From Bog-473 sp963764305 (GTDB lineage Bacteria > Actinomycetota > Acidimicrobiia > Acidimicrobiales > RAAP-2): 64,000 nucleotides of DNA. The position numbers and the translations under genes are program-made. Location of the stretch: the NCBI GenBank assembly GCA_963764305.1, contig CAVXSD010000001.1, positions 186,001 to 250,000 on the forward strand. The letters run 5' to 3'. Under the pieces are notes generated by a model. It was given only the letters and a program-made list of their open reading frames with translations. It searched no databases and had not been told where the DNA came from. Shown in pieces: positions 34,048-42,672 of the stretch (position 1 is its first letter; the number at the start of each line of letters is the position of its first letter).

Positions 34048-35019
34048 GTGGAGTTGATCCCCCGGCGTCGCCTCGAGCTGATCTCCGGACGTGCGCACCC
34101 GGCGCTGGCCAGCGACATCGCCGGCCACCTCGGCGTCGAGCTGGGTGAGGCGAACCTACGCGAGTTCGCCAACGGAGAGATCTACTGCAAGTACGACATC
34201 TCCATCCGCGGCTGCGACGTCTTCATCGTGCAGACGCACGCCAGCCCGGTCAACGACTCGTTGATGGAGCACCTCATCATGATCGACGCCGCCAAGCGCG
34301 CGTCGGCCAAGCGCATCACCGCGGTGTGCCCCTATTACGGCTACTCGCGCCAGGACCGCAAGTCGACCGGCCGCGAGCCGATCACCGCCAAGCTCGTGGC
34401 CGACATGCTCTCGGCGGCGGGCGCCGACCGCGTCATCAGCGTGGACCTGCACTCGGGGCAGATCCAGGGTTTCTTCGACACGCCGTTCGACCACCTCGTC
34501 GCGGCGCCGGTGCTCGAGGCCTACATGCGGGAGCACTTCGGCGACGACGTCGTCGTGGTGGCGCCCGATGCCGGGCGGGTCAAGGTGGCCGAGCGCTACA
34601 GCCAGCATCTCGGCTTCGACCTGGCCCTGATCCACAAGACGCGGCCGCGGGGCACCTACAACGAGGTCAAGGCCCGCCATGTCGTCGGCGACGTCGAGGG
34701 CCGCCACTGCGTCCTCATCGACGACATGATCGACACCGCCGGGACCATCTGCGCCGCCGCCGAGCTGCTCTCCGAGGCCGGCGCCTCGGACATCTCGGCC
34801 ATGGCCACGCACGCCGTCCTGTCCGACCCCGCGGTTGATCGCCTGAAGGCGGCGCCCATTTCCCGGGTCGTGGTCACCGACACCCTGCCGGTGGCCGAGG
34901 ACCGGAGCTTCGACAAGCTCGAGGTCCTCTCGGTGGCCAAGATCATCGCCGACGCCATCGACGCCGTCTTCGAGGACACCTCGGTCTCCGAGCTCTTCGG
35001 CGGCGACAACCTGGTCTAG
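34048..35019 (+). CDS. prs: Ribose-phosphate pyrophosphokinase
   Basis: 323 aa from GTG 34048. Characteristic segments: ELISGRAHPALASDIAGHLG, FANGEIYCKYDISIRGCDVF, YYGYSRQDRKSTGREPITAK (ATP and flexible loop), DLHSGQIQGFFDTPFDHL (metal/regulatory), KTRPRG, and the PRPP-binding loop CVLIDDMIDTAGTI. Makes PRPP from ribose-5-phosphate and ATP. It follows glmU, as in Mycobacterium (Rv1018c-Rv1017c). Confidence 0.96.
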   Translation: MELIPRRRLELISGRAHPALASDIAGHLGVELGEANLREFANGEIYCKYDISIRGCDVFIVQTHASPVNDSLMEHLIMIDAAKRASAKRITAVCPYYGYSRQDRKSTGREPITAKLVADMLSAAGADRVISVDLHSGQIQGFFDTPFDHLVAAPVLEAYMREHFGDDVVVVAPDAGRVKVAERYSQHLGFDLALIHKTRPRGTYNEVKARHVVGDVEGRHCVLIDDMIDTAGTICAAAELLSEAGASDISAMATHAVLSDPAVDRLKAAPISRVVVTDTLPVAEDRSFDKLEVLSVAKIIADAIDAVFEDTSVSELFGGDNLV

Positions 35020-35125
35020 GTCCCCGCTGGTCCGCCGCCCCGCGGCGCGGCTACGCTGGTAGGCCGTTCGCCGGAGGCCCTGTGCCGTCCGCGATCACCG
35101 CTCTCGCCACCTGAGGAGATCCGCA

Positions 35126-35794
35126 ATGGCCGAAGTCGTACTCGCCGCTGAAGTCGGGCGCCCCACGGGCTCACGCGCCGTGCGCCGCCTGCGGCGTGAG
35201 GGGAAGATCCCCGCCGTCATCTACGGCCACGGGACCGACCCGCTGCCGGTGGCCATCGTGGCCCGCGAGCTCCGCGTCGCGCTCAACAGCGAAGCCGGGG
35301 CCAACCAGCTCCTGTCCCTCGACACCGGCACGGGCACGTACCTTGCGCTGGCCCGCGATATGCAGCGCCACCCCGTGGCCCAGACCGTGACCCACGTGGA
35401 CTTCGTCATCGTCCGCCGCGACGAGGTGATCAGCGCCGACGTGCCGATCGTCCTCGTGGGCGAGGCGATCGAGGTCCAGCACGGCGACGGTCTGGTCGAG
35501 CAGCAGATGTTCACGCTGTCCATCAACGCGCTGCCGACAGCCATCCCCTCCGCCATCGAGGCCGACATCAGCGCGCTCACCATCGGCGGGCAGGTGCGGG
35601 TGTCGGAGCTCACGCTGCCGACCGGCGTCACGACCGACATCGATCCCGACACGGCGGTCGCCTTGGGGCAGCCCCCGCGGGTCGTCGTCGAGGAGACGAC
35701 CGGCGAAGGCGAAGGCGAGGAGGGGGCGGAGGCCGCCGCCGGTGCCGAGTCGGGTGCGGATGCGTCGGCCGAGGCGGGCAGCGAAGAGAGCTAG
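35126..35794 (+). CDS. rplY: 50S ribosomal protein bL25, long CTC form
   Basis: 222 aa; TGAGGAGAT upstream gives a clear ribosome-binding site. The N-terminal 5S-rRNA-binding domain begins AEVVLAAEVGRPTGSRAVRR and has LRREGKIPAVIYGHG; the CTC-type second beta domain follows (VPIVLVGEAIEVQHGDGLVE, ADISALTIGGQVRVSEL). The acidic Ala/Glu/Ser-rich tail (EGEGEEGAEAAAGAE) is typical of actinobacterial members. Binds 5S rRNA in the large subunit. Confidence 0.95.
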   Translation: MAEVVLAAEVGRPTGSRAVRRLRREGKIPAVIYGHGTDPLPVAIVARELRVALNSEAGANQLLSLDTGTGTYLALARDMQRHPVAQTVTHVDFVIVRRDEVISADVPIVLVGEAIEVQHGDGLVEQQMFTLSINALPTAIPSAIEADISALTIGGQVRVSELTLPTGVTTDIDPDTAVALGQPPRVVVEETTGEGEGEEGAEAAAGAESGADASAEAGSEES

Positions 35795-35797
35795 GCC

Positions 35798-36418
35798 CTG
35801 CGCCGCCCCTTTGCCCGGTCGGAGTACCGGGGGACACCGGCCGACCTGCTCGTCGTCGGGCTCGGAAACCCCGGAGCGGAATTCGCCGGGAGCCTGCACA
35901 ACGCGGGGACCGACACGGTCGAGCTGCTGGCGCAGCGGCACGGCGCGTCCTTGCGCGCCGAGAAGGGCGTCCATGCCCGCGCCGCCGTCGTGACGCTGGG
36001 CGGGCGCCGGGTGGCCCTCGCCGTCCCGACCACGTACATGAACGACTCCGGGTCGTCCGTGCGCGCGCTGGCCACGCGGTACGGGGTCGCCGAACCCGCC
36101 TCCATTGTGATCGTGCACGACGAGCTCGACCTCTCGCCGGGCACGGTACGCCTGAAGGCCGGCGGCGGCCTGGCCGGCCACAACGGTTTGCGCTCGGTGC
36201 AGTCGCACCTCCATTCGTCGGACTTCCTGCGCGTGCGCATCGGGGTCGGGAAGCCCCCGAGCGCCGCCCAGGGCGCGTCGCACGTCCTGCGCCGGCCGCC
36301 CAAGGCCGTCCGTGAGCTCCTGGCCGCCTCGGTACAGACAGCGGCGGACGCCGTCGAACGCATCGCGGCCGACGGCATGGATGCCGCCATGCTGTGGTGC
36401 CATTCGCTCCCGACCTGA
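35798..36418 (+). CDS. pth: Peptidyl-tRNA hydrolase, apparent CTG start
   Basis: About 206 aa. The full N-terminus is present in frame: DLLVVGLGNPGAEFAGSLHN-AG with catalytic His, later VPTTYMNDSGSSV, IVHDELDLSPGTVRLK (catalytic Asp) and GGGLAGHNGLRSV. No ATG, GTG or TTG precedes the essential VVGLGNPG segment after the rplY stop; the only plausible initiator is CTG at 35798 (reading RRPFARSEYRGTPAD before the domain). An ATG-only reading would start internally at residue 52 and lose the active site. Frees tRNA from drop-off peptidyl-tRNA. Three-base gap after rplY. Confidence 0.88.
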   Translation: MRRPFARSEYRGTPADLLVVGLGNPGAEFAGSLHNAGTDTVELLAQRHGASLRAEKGVHARAAVVTLGGRRVALAVPTTYMNDSGSSVRALATRYGVAEPASIVIVHDELDLSPGTVRLKAGGGLAGHNGLRSVQSHLHSSDFLRVRIGVGKPPSAAQGASHVLRRPPKAVRELLAASVQTAADAVERIAADGMDAAMLWCHSLPT

Positions 36419-36421
36419 CCG

Positions 36422-39400
36422 ATGACTTCCGTCGCCCCAACTCCCATCCCCGCGGCCATAGCGCCGGACCCAGCCGGCAGCCTGGCTGCCGTCCCCCGCC
36501 TGTTGCGCACCGACCCGGCGCTGGCGGTGCTGGTCGGCGCGGCCGACGCCACGGTCGCCGTCCCCGAATCGGCCCAGGCGGTGGTTGCGGCGGCGCTGGC
36601 CGCCTTCACTGAGCGCACCCCACTCCTCGTGGTCACCGCGACTGGGCTCGATGCGGAGCGGCTCGGCGACGACCTGTCCTGCCTGATCGCAGCAGAGGGC
36701 GACGACGAGGTCGGGGAGGGGGAGCCGGTCGTCGGGGCGCTGTCCGGGCCGGTCACGGTGCTGCCGGCCTGGGAGACGCTCCCGTTCGAGCGGGTCAGCC
36801 CCGAGACCGAGACGATGGGGCGCCGTCTCGCCGTGCTCCACGCGCTCATCGGGACACCGGATCCGGACCTCCCGCCGCCGCCCCGGGTGGTCGTGGCCCC
36901 GGTGCGCGCCATCCTGCAGCGGCTGGGCCCGCTCGAGGGAACGGCGCCGATCGTCATCCGGCCGGGGCAGCAGGTCGATGTCGCGGAGCTCCTCCCCGCG
37001 CTGGTGGCCAAGGGCTACCGCCGTGAGCACCAGGTGGAGCACCGGGGCGAGTTCGCCGTGCGCGGCGGCATCGTCGACGTGTTCCCCTCGACGGCGGACG
37101 TGCCGGTCCGCATCGACCTCTGGGGTGACGAGGTCGATCGCCTTACGGCGTTCTCGGTGAGCGACCAGCGCTCGTCGCACGACCTGCACGCGGTCGCGCT
37201 CTACGGGTGCCGCGAGCTCGTCGTCACCCCGGCGCTGCGTGCCGCGGCGGCGGCGCTCGTGGCCCGGCGCCCCTGGGGGGCGTCGGTGTGGGAGCACCTC
37301 GCCGCGGGTGAGGAGTTCGACGGCATGGAGTCGTGGCTCCCGTTCCTCGACGACACGGCGCGCGTGCTGCCCGACCTCCTGCCGGCCGGTGCGCAGGTGG
37401 TGCTGATGGAGCCGCGCCGGATCAGGGACCGCGGCGTCCAGCTGCTTGACGAGGAGGCCGCACTTGCCGAGACGCTGGCCGCGACCTGGGGGGCGAAGGA
37501 GGTGGGGGAGGAGAGCTTCCCGCGCCTGCACGTCCCGTTCGAGCGCCTGCTGCGCGACAGCGCGGCCGGTGTCACCGCGCTTCCGCCGGTGCCCGAGGGC
37601 CCGTCGACCGCGGCCCTCACCGTGCGCCGATTCGATCCGGTGGCGGGGGATCCCGCCCGCCTGGCCGCCGGCGTGACGGGACTGGTCGGCCAGGGGTATT
37701 CGCTCACGCTGTGCGCCGCCACCGCTCCGGGGGCGGCGCGGCTCTCCCGCGCCCTGGCCGCGGAGGGCGTGCACGCGCCCGTGCTGGAGAGGGCGCTGGG
37801 GACGCCGGGGGCCTGCGTGGTGGCGGCGCCACTCACCAGCGGGTTCATCCTTCCCGACGCCAAGGTCGCAGTGCTGTCGGAGACCGACGTCACCGGACGG
37901 CGGGTCCCGCACCGCCGGGCCCGCCCGCGGGCCCGGGCCGCCGACGGGTTCTTCGACGACCTCGAGGCGGGGAGCTTCGTGGTGCACCGCCAGCATGGCG
38001 TCGCGCGCTTCGAGGGTGTGACGACGAGGACCATGGGCGGGACCACCCGCGACTACCTGATCCTCCAATACCGGGGCTCGGATCGCCTCTACCTGCCGGT
38101 CGACCAGATCGAGGCCATCACCCCCTACAGCGGCGGCGAGTCCCCGACGCTCTCGAAGATGGGCGGGGCGGACTGGCAGCGGACCCGGGCCAAGGCCCGT
38201 GCCGCGGCGAGCGAGGTGGCGGCGGAGCTGGTGGAGCTGTACCGGCGCCGCCTCGCGGTGGAGGGGAGGGCCTTCGGCCCCGACACGCCGTGGCAGACGG
38301 AGATGGAGTCCGCGTTCGGGTTCGTCGAGACGGAGGACCAGCTGAAGGCGATCGTCGACGTCAAGGGCGACATGGAGGAGCCGCGGCCGATGGACCGCCT
38401 CGTCTGCGGCGACGTCGGCTTCGGCAAGACCGAGGTTGCGATCCGGGCCGCCTTCAAGGCGGTGCAGGACGGGACGCAGGCCGCCATCTTGGCGCCGACG
38501 ACGCTCCTGGCCAGCCAGCACGCGCAGACCTTCGCCGACCGCTACGCGCCCTACCCGGTACGAGTGGAGCTGCTCAGCCGCTTCCTGTCGCCGGCCCAGC
38601 AGCGAGCCGTGGTGCAGGGACTGGCCGATGGCAGCGTCGACGTGGTCGTCGGCACCCACCGCCTCCTGGCCCAGGACGTGCAGTTCAAAGAGCTCGGCAT
38701 CCTGGTCGTCGACGAGGAGCAACGCTTCGGGGTGACGCACAAGGAGGCCGTGAAGCGCATGGCCGAGGGCGTCGACGTGCTGACCCTGACGGCCAGCCCC
38801 ATTCCCCGGACGTTGGAGATGGCGCTGACGGGGATCCGCGACCTCTCCATGGTCAACACGCCGCCCGCCGACCGGCGCCCTATTCTCACCTACGTCGGGG
38901 AGCATGATCCCGCCGCGGTCAGCGAGGCGCTGCGCCGTGAGCTGTTGCGCGAGGGTCAGGCCTTCTACGTGCACAACCGCGTCTCGGACATCGACCGCGT
39001 GGCCCGCGAGGTGCGCAACCTGGTGCCCGAGGCCCGCGTGGCGGTGGCGCACGGCCAGATGGACGAGGGGAGCCTCGAGACCGTCGTGCTCGACTTCTGG
39101 GAGCGGCGCTACGACGTGCTCGTCTGCACGACCATCATCGAGTCTGGGATCGACATGCCGTCGGTCAACACGCTCATCGTCGACCGGGCGGACCTGCTCG
39201 GGCTCGGTCAGCTGCACCAGATCCGGGGGCGGGTCGGCCGCAGCGGGCAGCGCGCCTACGCCTACCTGTTCCATCCGGCGGACCGCGTCCTCTCCGAGCA
39301 GGCTTACGAGCGCCTGCGCACGATCGGGGAGCACACCGAGCTCGGCTCGGGTTTCAAGATCGCCATGCGCGACCTCGAGATCAGGGGGGCGGGCAACCTC

Positions 39401-39988
39401 TTGGGCTCGGACCAGTCGGGTCACATCGCCGCCGTCGGCTACGACCTCTACGTGCAGCTGGTGGCCGAGGCGGTGGCCGAGGCCCGGGGTGAGGCGAGGC
39501 CGACCCCGCCCACGATCTCCATCGACGTCCCGGGCGATGCGCACCTCCCCGGGGACTACGTGGCGGCCGAGGACGCCCGGCTCGAGGCGTACCGCCGCCT
39601 GGCGTCGGCGACCTCCCTGGCCGACGTGGACGACATCGGCGCCGAGTGGGCGGACCGCTACGGCCCTCTCCCCGCCGCCGCCGACGGGCTCCTGGCGCTG
39701 GCCCGACTGCGCGCCAGCGCGCTGGCACGCGGGATCGGCGAGGTGACCATGAGCGCGGTGCGGCCGGGTGGTACCCGACAACCCACGGTGCGGGTCGCTC
39801 CGGTGACGCTGCCGGCCAGCGCCCAGGTGCGGCTCCGGCGCGTGGCCCCGGGTGCCACCTACCGCGAGAACGCGGCCCAGCTGCTGGTGCCCCTCACCAA
39901 CGGCGACTCCGCGCCCGACGCCGTGCGCGCCGTGATCGAGGAGCTGATCCCGCTGGCCGATGTGGGGGCCGGTGGGGACACCTTGTAA
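36422..39988 (+). CDS. mfd: Transcription-repair coupling factor Mfd
   Basis: 1188 aa, unbroken. UvrB-homology region at the N-terminus (PAWETLPFERVSPETETMGR and EHRGEFAVRGGIVDVFPSTA), RNA-polymerase-interacting domain about 490-560 (VHRQHGVARFEGV, DYLILQYRGSDRLYLPVDQI), then a RecG-like translocase: Walker A CGDVGFGKTEVAIRAAFKAV at about 662, VVDEEQRFGVTHKE near 763, TLTASPIPRTLEMAL, and TRG element RIRGRVGRS-type QIRGRVGRSGQRAYAYLF. The C-terminal D7 inhibitory domain is present. Removes stalled RNA polymerase and recruits UvrA. Starts four bases after pth. Confidence 0.97.
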   Translation: MTSVAPTPIPAAIAPDPAGSLAAVPRLLRTDPALAVLVGAADATVAVPESAQAVVAAALAAFTERTPLLVVTATGLDAERLGDDLSCLIAAEGDDEVGEGEPVVGALSGPVTVLPAWETLPFERVSPETETMGRRLAVLHALIGTPDPDLPPPPRVVVAPVRAILQRLGPLEGTAPIVIRPGQQVDVAELLPALVAKGYRREHQVEHRGEFAVRGGIVDVFPSTADVPVRIDLWGDEVDRLTAFSVSDQRSSHDLHAVALYGCRELVVTPALRAAAAALVARRPWGASVWEHLAAGEEFDGMESWLPFLDDTARVLPDLLPAGAQVVLMEPRRIRDRGVQLLDEEAALAETLAATWGAKEVGEESFPRLHVPFERLLRDSAAGVTALPPVPEGPSTAALTVRRFDPVAGDPARLAAGVTGLVGQGYSLTLCAATAPGAARLSRALAAEGVHAPVLERALGTPGACVVAAPLTSGFILPDAKVAVLSETDVTGRRVPHRRARPRARAADGFFDDLEAGSFVVHRQHGVARFEGVTTRTMGGTTRDYLILQYRGSDRLYLPVDQIEAITPYSGGESPTLSKMGGADWQRTRAKARAAASEVAAELVELYRRRLAVEGRAFGPDTPWQTEMESAFGFVETEDQLKAIVDVKGDMEEPRPMDRLVCGDVGFGKTEVAIRAAFKAVQDGTQAAILAPTTLLASQHAQTFADRYAPYPVRVELLSRFLSPAQQRAVVQGLADGSVDVVVGTHRLLAQDVQFKELGILVVDEEQRFGVTHKEAVKRMAEGVDVLTLTASPIPRTLEMALTGIRDLSMVNTPPADRRPILTYVGEHDPAAVSEALRRELLREGQAFYVHNRVSDIDRVAREVRNLVPEARVAVAHGQMDEGSLETVVLDFWERRYDVLVCTTIIESGIDMPSVNTLIVDRADLLGLGQLHQIRGRVGRSGQRAYAYLFHPADRVLSEQAYERLRTIGEHTELGSGFKIAMRDLEIRGAGNLLGSDQSGHIAAVGYDLYVQLVAEAVAEARGEARPTPPTISIDVPGDAHLPGDYVAAEDARLEAYRRLASATSLADVDDIGAEWADRYGPLPAAADGLLALARLRASALARGIGEVTMSAVRPGGTRQPTVRVAPVTLPASAQVRLRRVAPGATYRENAAQLLVPLTNGDSAPDAVRAVIEELIPLADVGAGGDTL

Positions 39989-40000
39989 AGTGCGCGGCGC

Positions 40001-41173
40001 GTGAAGCGGCTCATCGTCCTCCTCATCGTCCTCGCCGGCGGCCTGACCGCGGCCGCGCTGTCGGTGCCATCGAACGCGGCGACGGTCAACGGCTCCGGCA
40101 TCAGCCAGCAGGACCTCAATTCGGACGTGAGCGCCATCGCCGGCAGCCCGTCCTACCAGTGCTACCTCAACTCCCAGGAGTACCTCTCGTCGAGCGGGAG
40201 CCAGCAGCTGCCGCCCGTGGTGGGCGCCGGCACGGGCCAGTACGTCGGGGACCACCCGACCGCCACCAGTGCTTTCGTGGCCAACTACCTCGAGACCAAG
40301 ATCGGGCACCAGCTCGTCCTGCAACTGGCGGACGAGCGCCACGTGAGTCTGACCCAGGCCGAGCTGACGACGGCTCGCGCCAACCTCACCCAGCAGATCT
40401 CGCAGGTGATGTCCCAGATCCTGCAGACGCAACAGGGCCAGGACGTCCGCTACGGCTGCAGCGTCACCGGCCAGCCGCTCACCGGGCAGCAGGTGCTCGA
40501 CACCATGCCGTCCTCGTTCGTCGACCAGCAGGTGCAGTTCGTGGCCACCGCCACGGCCCTGCAGGAGGACCTGTCCGGCGTCGGCTCCAGCGCGACGGAT
40601 CTGGAGAACTACTTCCACGCACACGGCGCGCAGTTCGACACGGCGTGCCTCACCGCGGCGGTCTTCTCCAGTGAGAGCGCGGCCCAGGCTGCCGCGGCCC
40701 AGGTCGCCTCCGGCACCCCGTTCGCGACGGTGGCGTCGAATACCAGCAGCAGCGGAGGCGGCCCGCAGGGCTGTGCCGTGCTGGCCGACCTGGTGTCCCA
40801 GCTGCCCGCGGATGCCAACCTGAAGAGCCTGGCCACGGGGGCCGTCTCGGCGCCGGTCAACGACAACGGGACGTACCTGCTGCTGCAGATCACCTCGCGC
40901 ACGCCGACGCCCTACAGCAACGCACAGTCCGCCGTGGCGAACGTCGTCCAGCGGGCGGGGTCGACGGCCACCCAGAAAGCGTTGACGACAGACGAGCGGA
41001 AGTCCTCGGTGAGCGTCAACCCGCAGTACGGAGTGTGGGTGCCCGCCAACGCATCGGTGCTCACGCCGCTCACCCCGGAGCCGACGGACGTCCTCAACGC
41101 CACGGCGAACGTGGGCCGAGTCGCACCGGCGTCGGTCTCGGGCTCGGCTTCGACCATCCCCTCCAACGGCTGA
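40001..41173 (+). CDS. Secreted SurA/PrsA-like peptidyl-prolyl isomerase-type foldase
   Basis: 390 aa from GTG 40001. Signal peptide MKRLIVLLIVLAGGLTAAAL, cleavage near SNAATV. It then has the SurA_N-type opening ATVNGSGISQQDLNSDVSAI, a long helical Gln-rich arm, and a PpiC/parvulin-like part around DTACLTAAVFSSESAAQAAA and TPFATVASN with GPQGCAVLADL. The C-terminus is Ser/Thr/Pro-rich. Parvulin motifs are weak, so it may be a chaperone without isomerase activity. Lies between mfd and mazG. Confidence 0.75.
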   Translation: MKRLIVLLIVLAGGLTAAALSVPSNAATVNGSGISQQDLNSDVSAIAGSPSYQCYLNSQEYLSSSGSQQLPPVVGAGTGQYVGDHPTATSAFVANYLETKIGHQLVLQLADERHVSLTQAELTTARANLTQQISQVMSQILQTQQGQDVRYGCSVTGQPLTGQQVLDTMPSSFVDQQVQFVATATALQEDLSGVGSSATDLENYFHAHGAQFDTACLTAAVFSSESAAQAAAAQVASGTPFATVASNTSSSGGGPQGCAVLADLVSQLPADANLKSLATGAVSAPVNDNGTYLLLQITSRTPTPYSNAQSAVANVVQRAGSTATQKALTTDERKSSVSVNPQYGVWVPANASVLTPLTPEPTDVLNATANVGRVAPASVSGSASTIPSNG

Positions 41174-41175
41174 GC

Positions 41176-42624
41176 GTGCCGCGCCACCGGCCCCACGTCA
41201 CGGTGGTGGGCCTCGGCCCCGCGGGCACCGAACTCCTGGGCCCCGGCGTCGCCGAGTTGGTGGCGGCCGCACCCGGGCGCGCCTACCTGCGCACCGCCCG
41301 CCACCCGGCGGCGGCCCGCTTCGAGGGGGTGCCTGCCTTCGATCACCTCTACGAGGCCGCGGCGACCTTCGACGAGGTCTACGCAGGGATCGTCGAGACC
41401 CTCGTGGCAGCCGCGGTCGACGCCGCGCCGGAACCGGTCGTCTACGCCGTGCCCGGGTCGCCGCTGGTGGCCGAGCGCAGCGTGGACCTGTTGCGGGCCG
41501 ACGGCCGGGTGGAGGTGACCGCCCGGCCCGCCCTCTCCTTCCTGGACTTGTCCTGGGCGGCGCTGGCCATCGATCCCCTGGCCGAGGGGGTACGCCTGGT
41601 CGACGCCAGCGACTTCGGCTCGGTGGTGTCACCCGAGGGCGGGCCCTTCCTGGTGGCCCAGTGCTGGTCGCGCCACCTGCTCTCCGACGTGAAGCTGGCC
41701 GTGACCGACGAGCACGGACTGGCGCTGCCGCGACCCGTGGTGCTGCACCACCTCGGGCTCGAGGACGAGGTGGTGGCGACGGTCGACTGGTGGGACCTCG
41801 ACCGCACGGTGGAACCCGACCATCTCACCTCGCTGTACGTGCCGGCGATGGTGCGCGTCGACGGCCGCTCGGCCGGGGCGGCGGTGGCCCAGCTCGTCGC
41901 GCTCATGGACACGCTGCGGGAGCGCTGTCCCTGGGACCGGGTCCAGACGCACGGCTCGCTCATGCCCCATCTCGTTGAGGAGACCTATGAGGTGCTCGAC
42001 GCGCTGGCGGAGGTCGACGGGTCGGAAGGTGACGCCGCCGCGTACGCGTACCTCGAGGAGGAGCTGGGCGACCTGCTCTTCCAGATCGTCTTCCACGCCC
42101 GCCTGGCCGACGAGGCCGGCCGCTTCGACTTGGCCGGCGTGGCGAGCGGCGTGCACGACAAGCTCGTGCACCGCCATCCGCACGTGTTCGGTGACGTCGA
42201 CGCCGACAGCGCGGACCAGGTCGTCACCAACTGGGAGGCCATCAAGAAGAGCGAGAAGGGGCGCAGCAGCGTCACCGAGGGCATCCCGTCGACGCTCCCG
42301 GCCTTGATGCTCGCGACCAAGCTGGCGCGCAAGGCCCGTGCCGTCGGCCTGGAGCCGGACGACGCAACGGCCGCGGAGACGGCGGAACGGCTGGCCGCGC
42401 TCACCCGGCGCGCCGAAGGGACCGACCCGCAGCCCGACGACCCGCTATCGACCGATGCCGGCGATCTCCACGGGGCGTCGGGCGAGCTCCTCTTCGCCGT
42501 GGCGAACCTGGCCCAGCGCCTCGGTGTCGACGCCGAACAGGCGCTGCGCGACCGCGTCCTGTCGTTGCGCGCGGACATCATCGCGGCCGAGGGCGTCCCC
42601 GAGCCCCAGGTGGGCAACCGCTAA
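41176..42624 (+). CDS. mazG: MazG-family nucleotide pyrophosphohydrolase with tetrapyrrole-methylase-like domain
   Basis: 482 aa from GTG 41176, two bases after the foldase. N-terminal half (to about 225) is a tetrapyrrole methylase-like fold (VTVVGLGPAGTELLGPGVAE, VVYAVPGSPLVAERSV). The C-terminal MazG domain: LRERCPWDRVQTHGSLMPHL, EETYEVLDAL, YLEEELGDLLFQIVFHARLA (metal-binding E-x2-E-12-E-x2-D), then HRHPHVFGDVD and NWEAIKKSEKG. Same fusion as Bacillus YabN. Hydrolyses aberrant NTPs to NMP. Located between mfd and eno as in Mycobacterium. Confidence 0.93.
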   Translation: MPRHRPHVTVVGLGPAGTELLGPGVAELVAAAPGRAYLRTARHPAAARFEGVPAFDHLYEAAATFDEVYAGIVETLVAAAVDAAPEPVVYAVPGSPLVAERSVDLLRADGRVEVTARPALSFLDLSWAALAIDPLAEGVRLVDASDFGSVVSPEGGPFLVAQCWSRHLLSDVKLAVTDEHGLALPRPVVLHHLGLEDEVVATVDWWDLDRTVEPDHLTSLYVPAMVRVDGRSAGAAVAQLVALMDTLRERCPWDRVQTHGSLMPHLVEETYEVLDALAEVDGSEGDAAAYAYLEEELGDLLFQIVFHARLADEAGRFDLAGVASGVHDKLVHRHPHVFGDVDADSADQVVTNWEAIKKSEKGRSSVTEGIPSTLPALMLATKLARKARAVGLEPDDATAAETAERLAALTRRAEGTDPQPDDPLSTDAGDLHGASGELLFAVANLAQRLGVDAEQALRDRVLSLRADIIAAEGVPEPQVGNR

Positions 42625-42672
42625 CCTTGTGCTCCGGTGTCCTACCAGGGGGGACAGCCAAGGAGAGATGTC

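Noticed and set aside
35171..40624. 1817-codon open frame on the minus strand across rplY, pth and mfd
   Set aside because: It is the antisense shadow of three well-recognised plus-strand genes in very GC-rich DNA; composition is Arg/Gly/His/Asp-rich with no domain.
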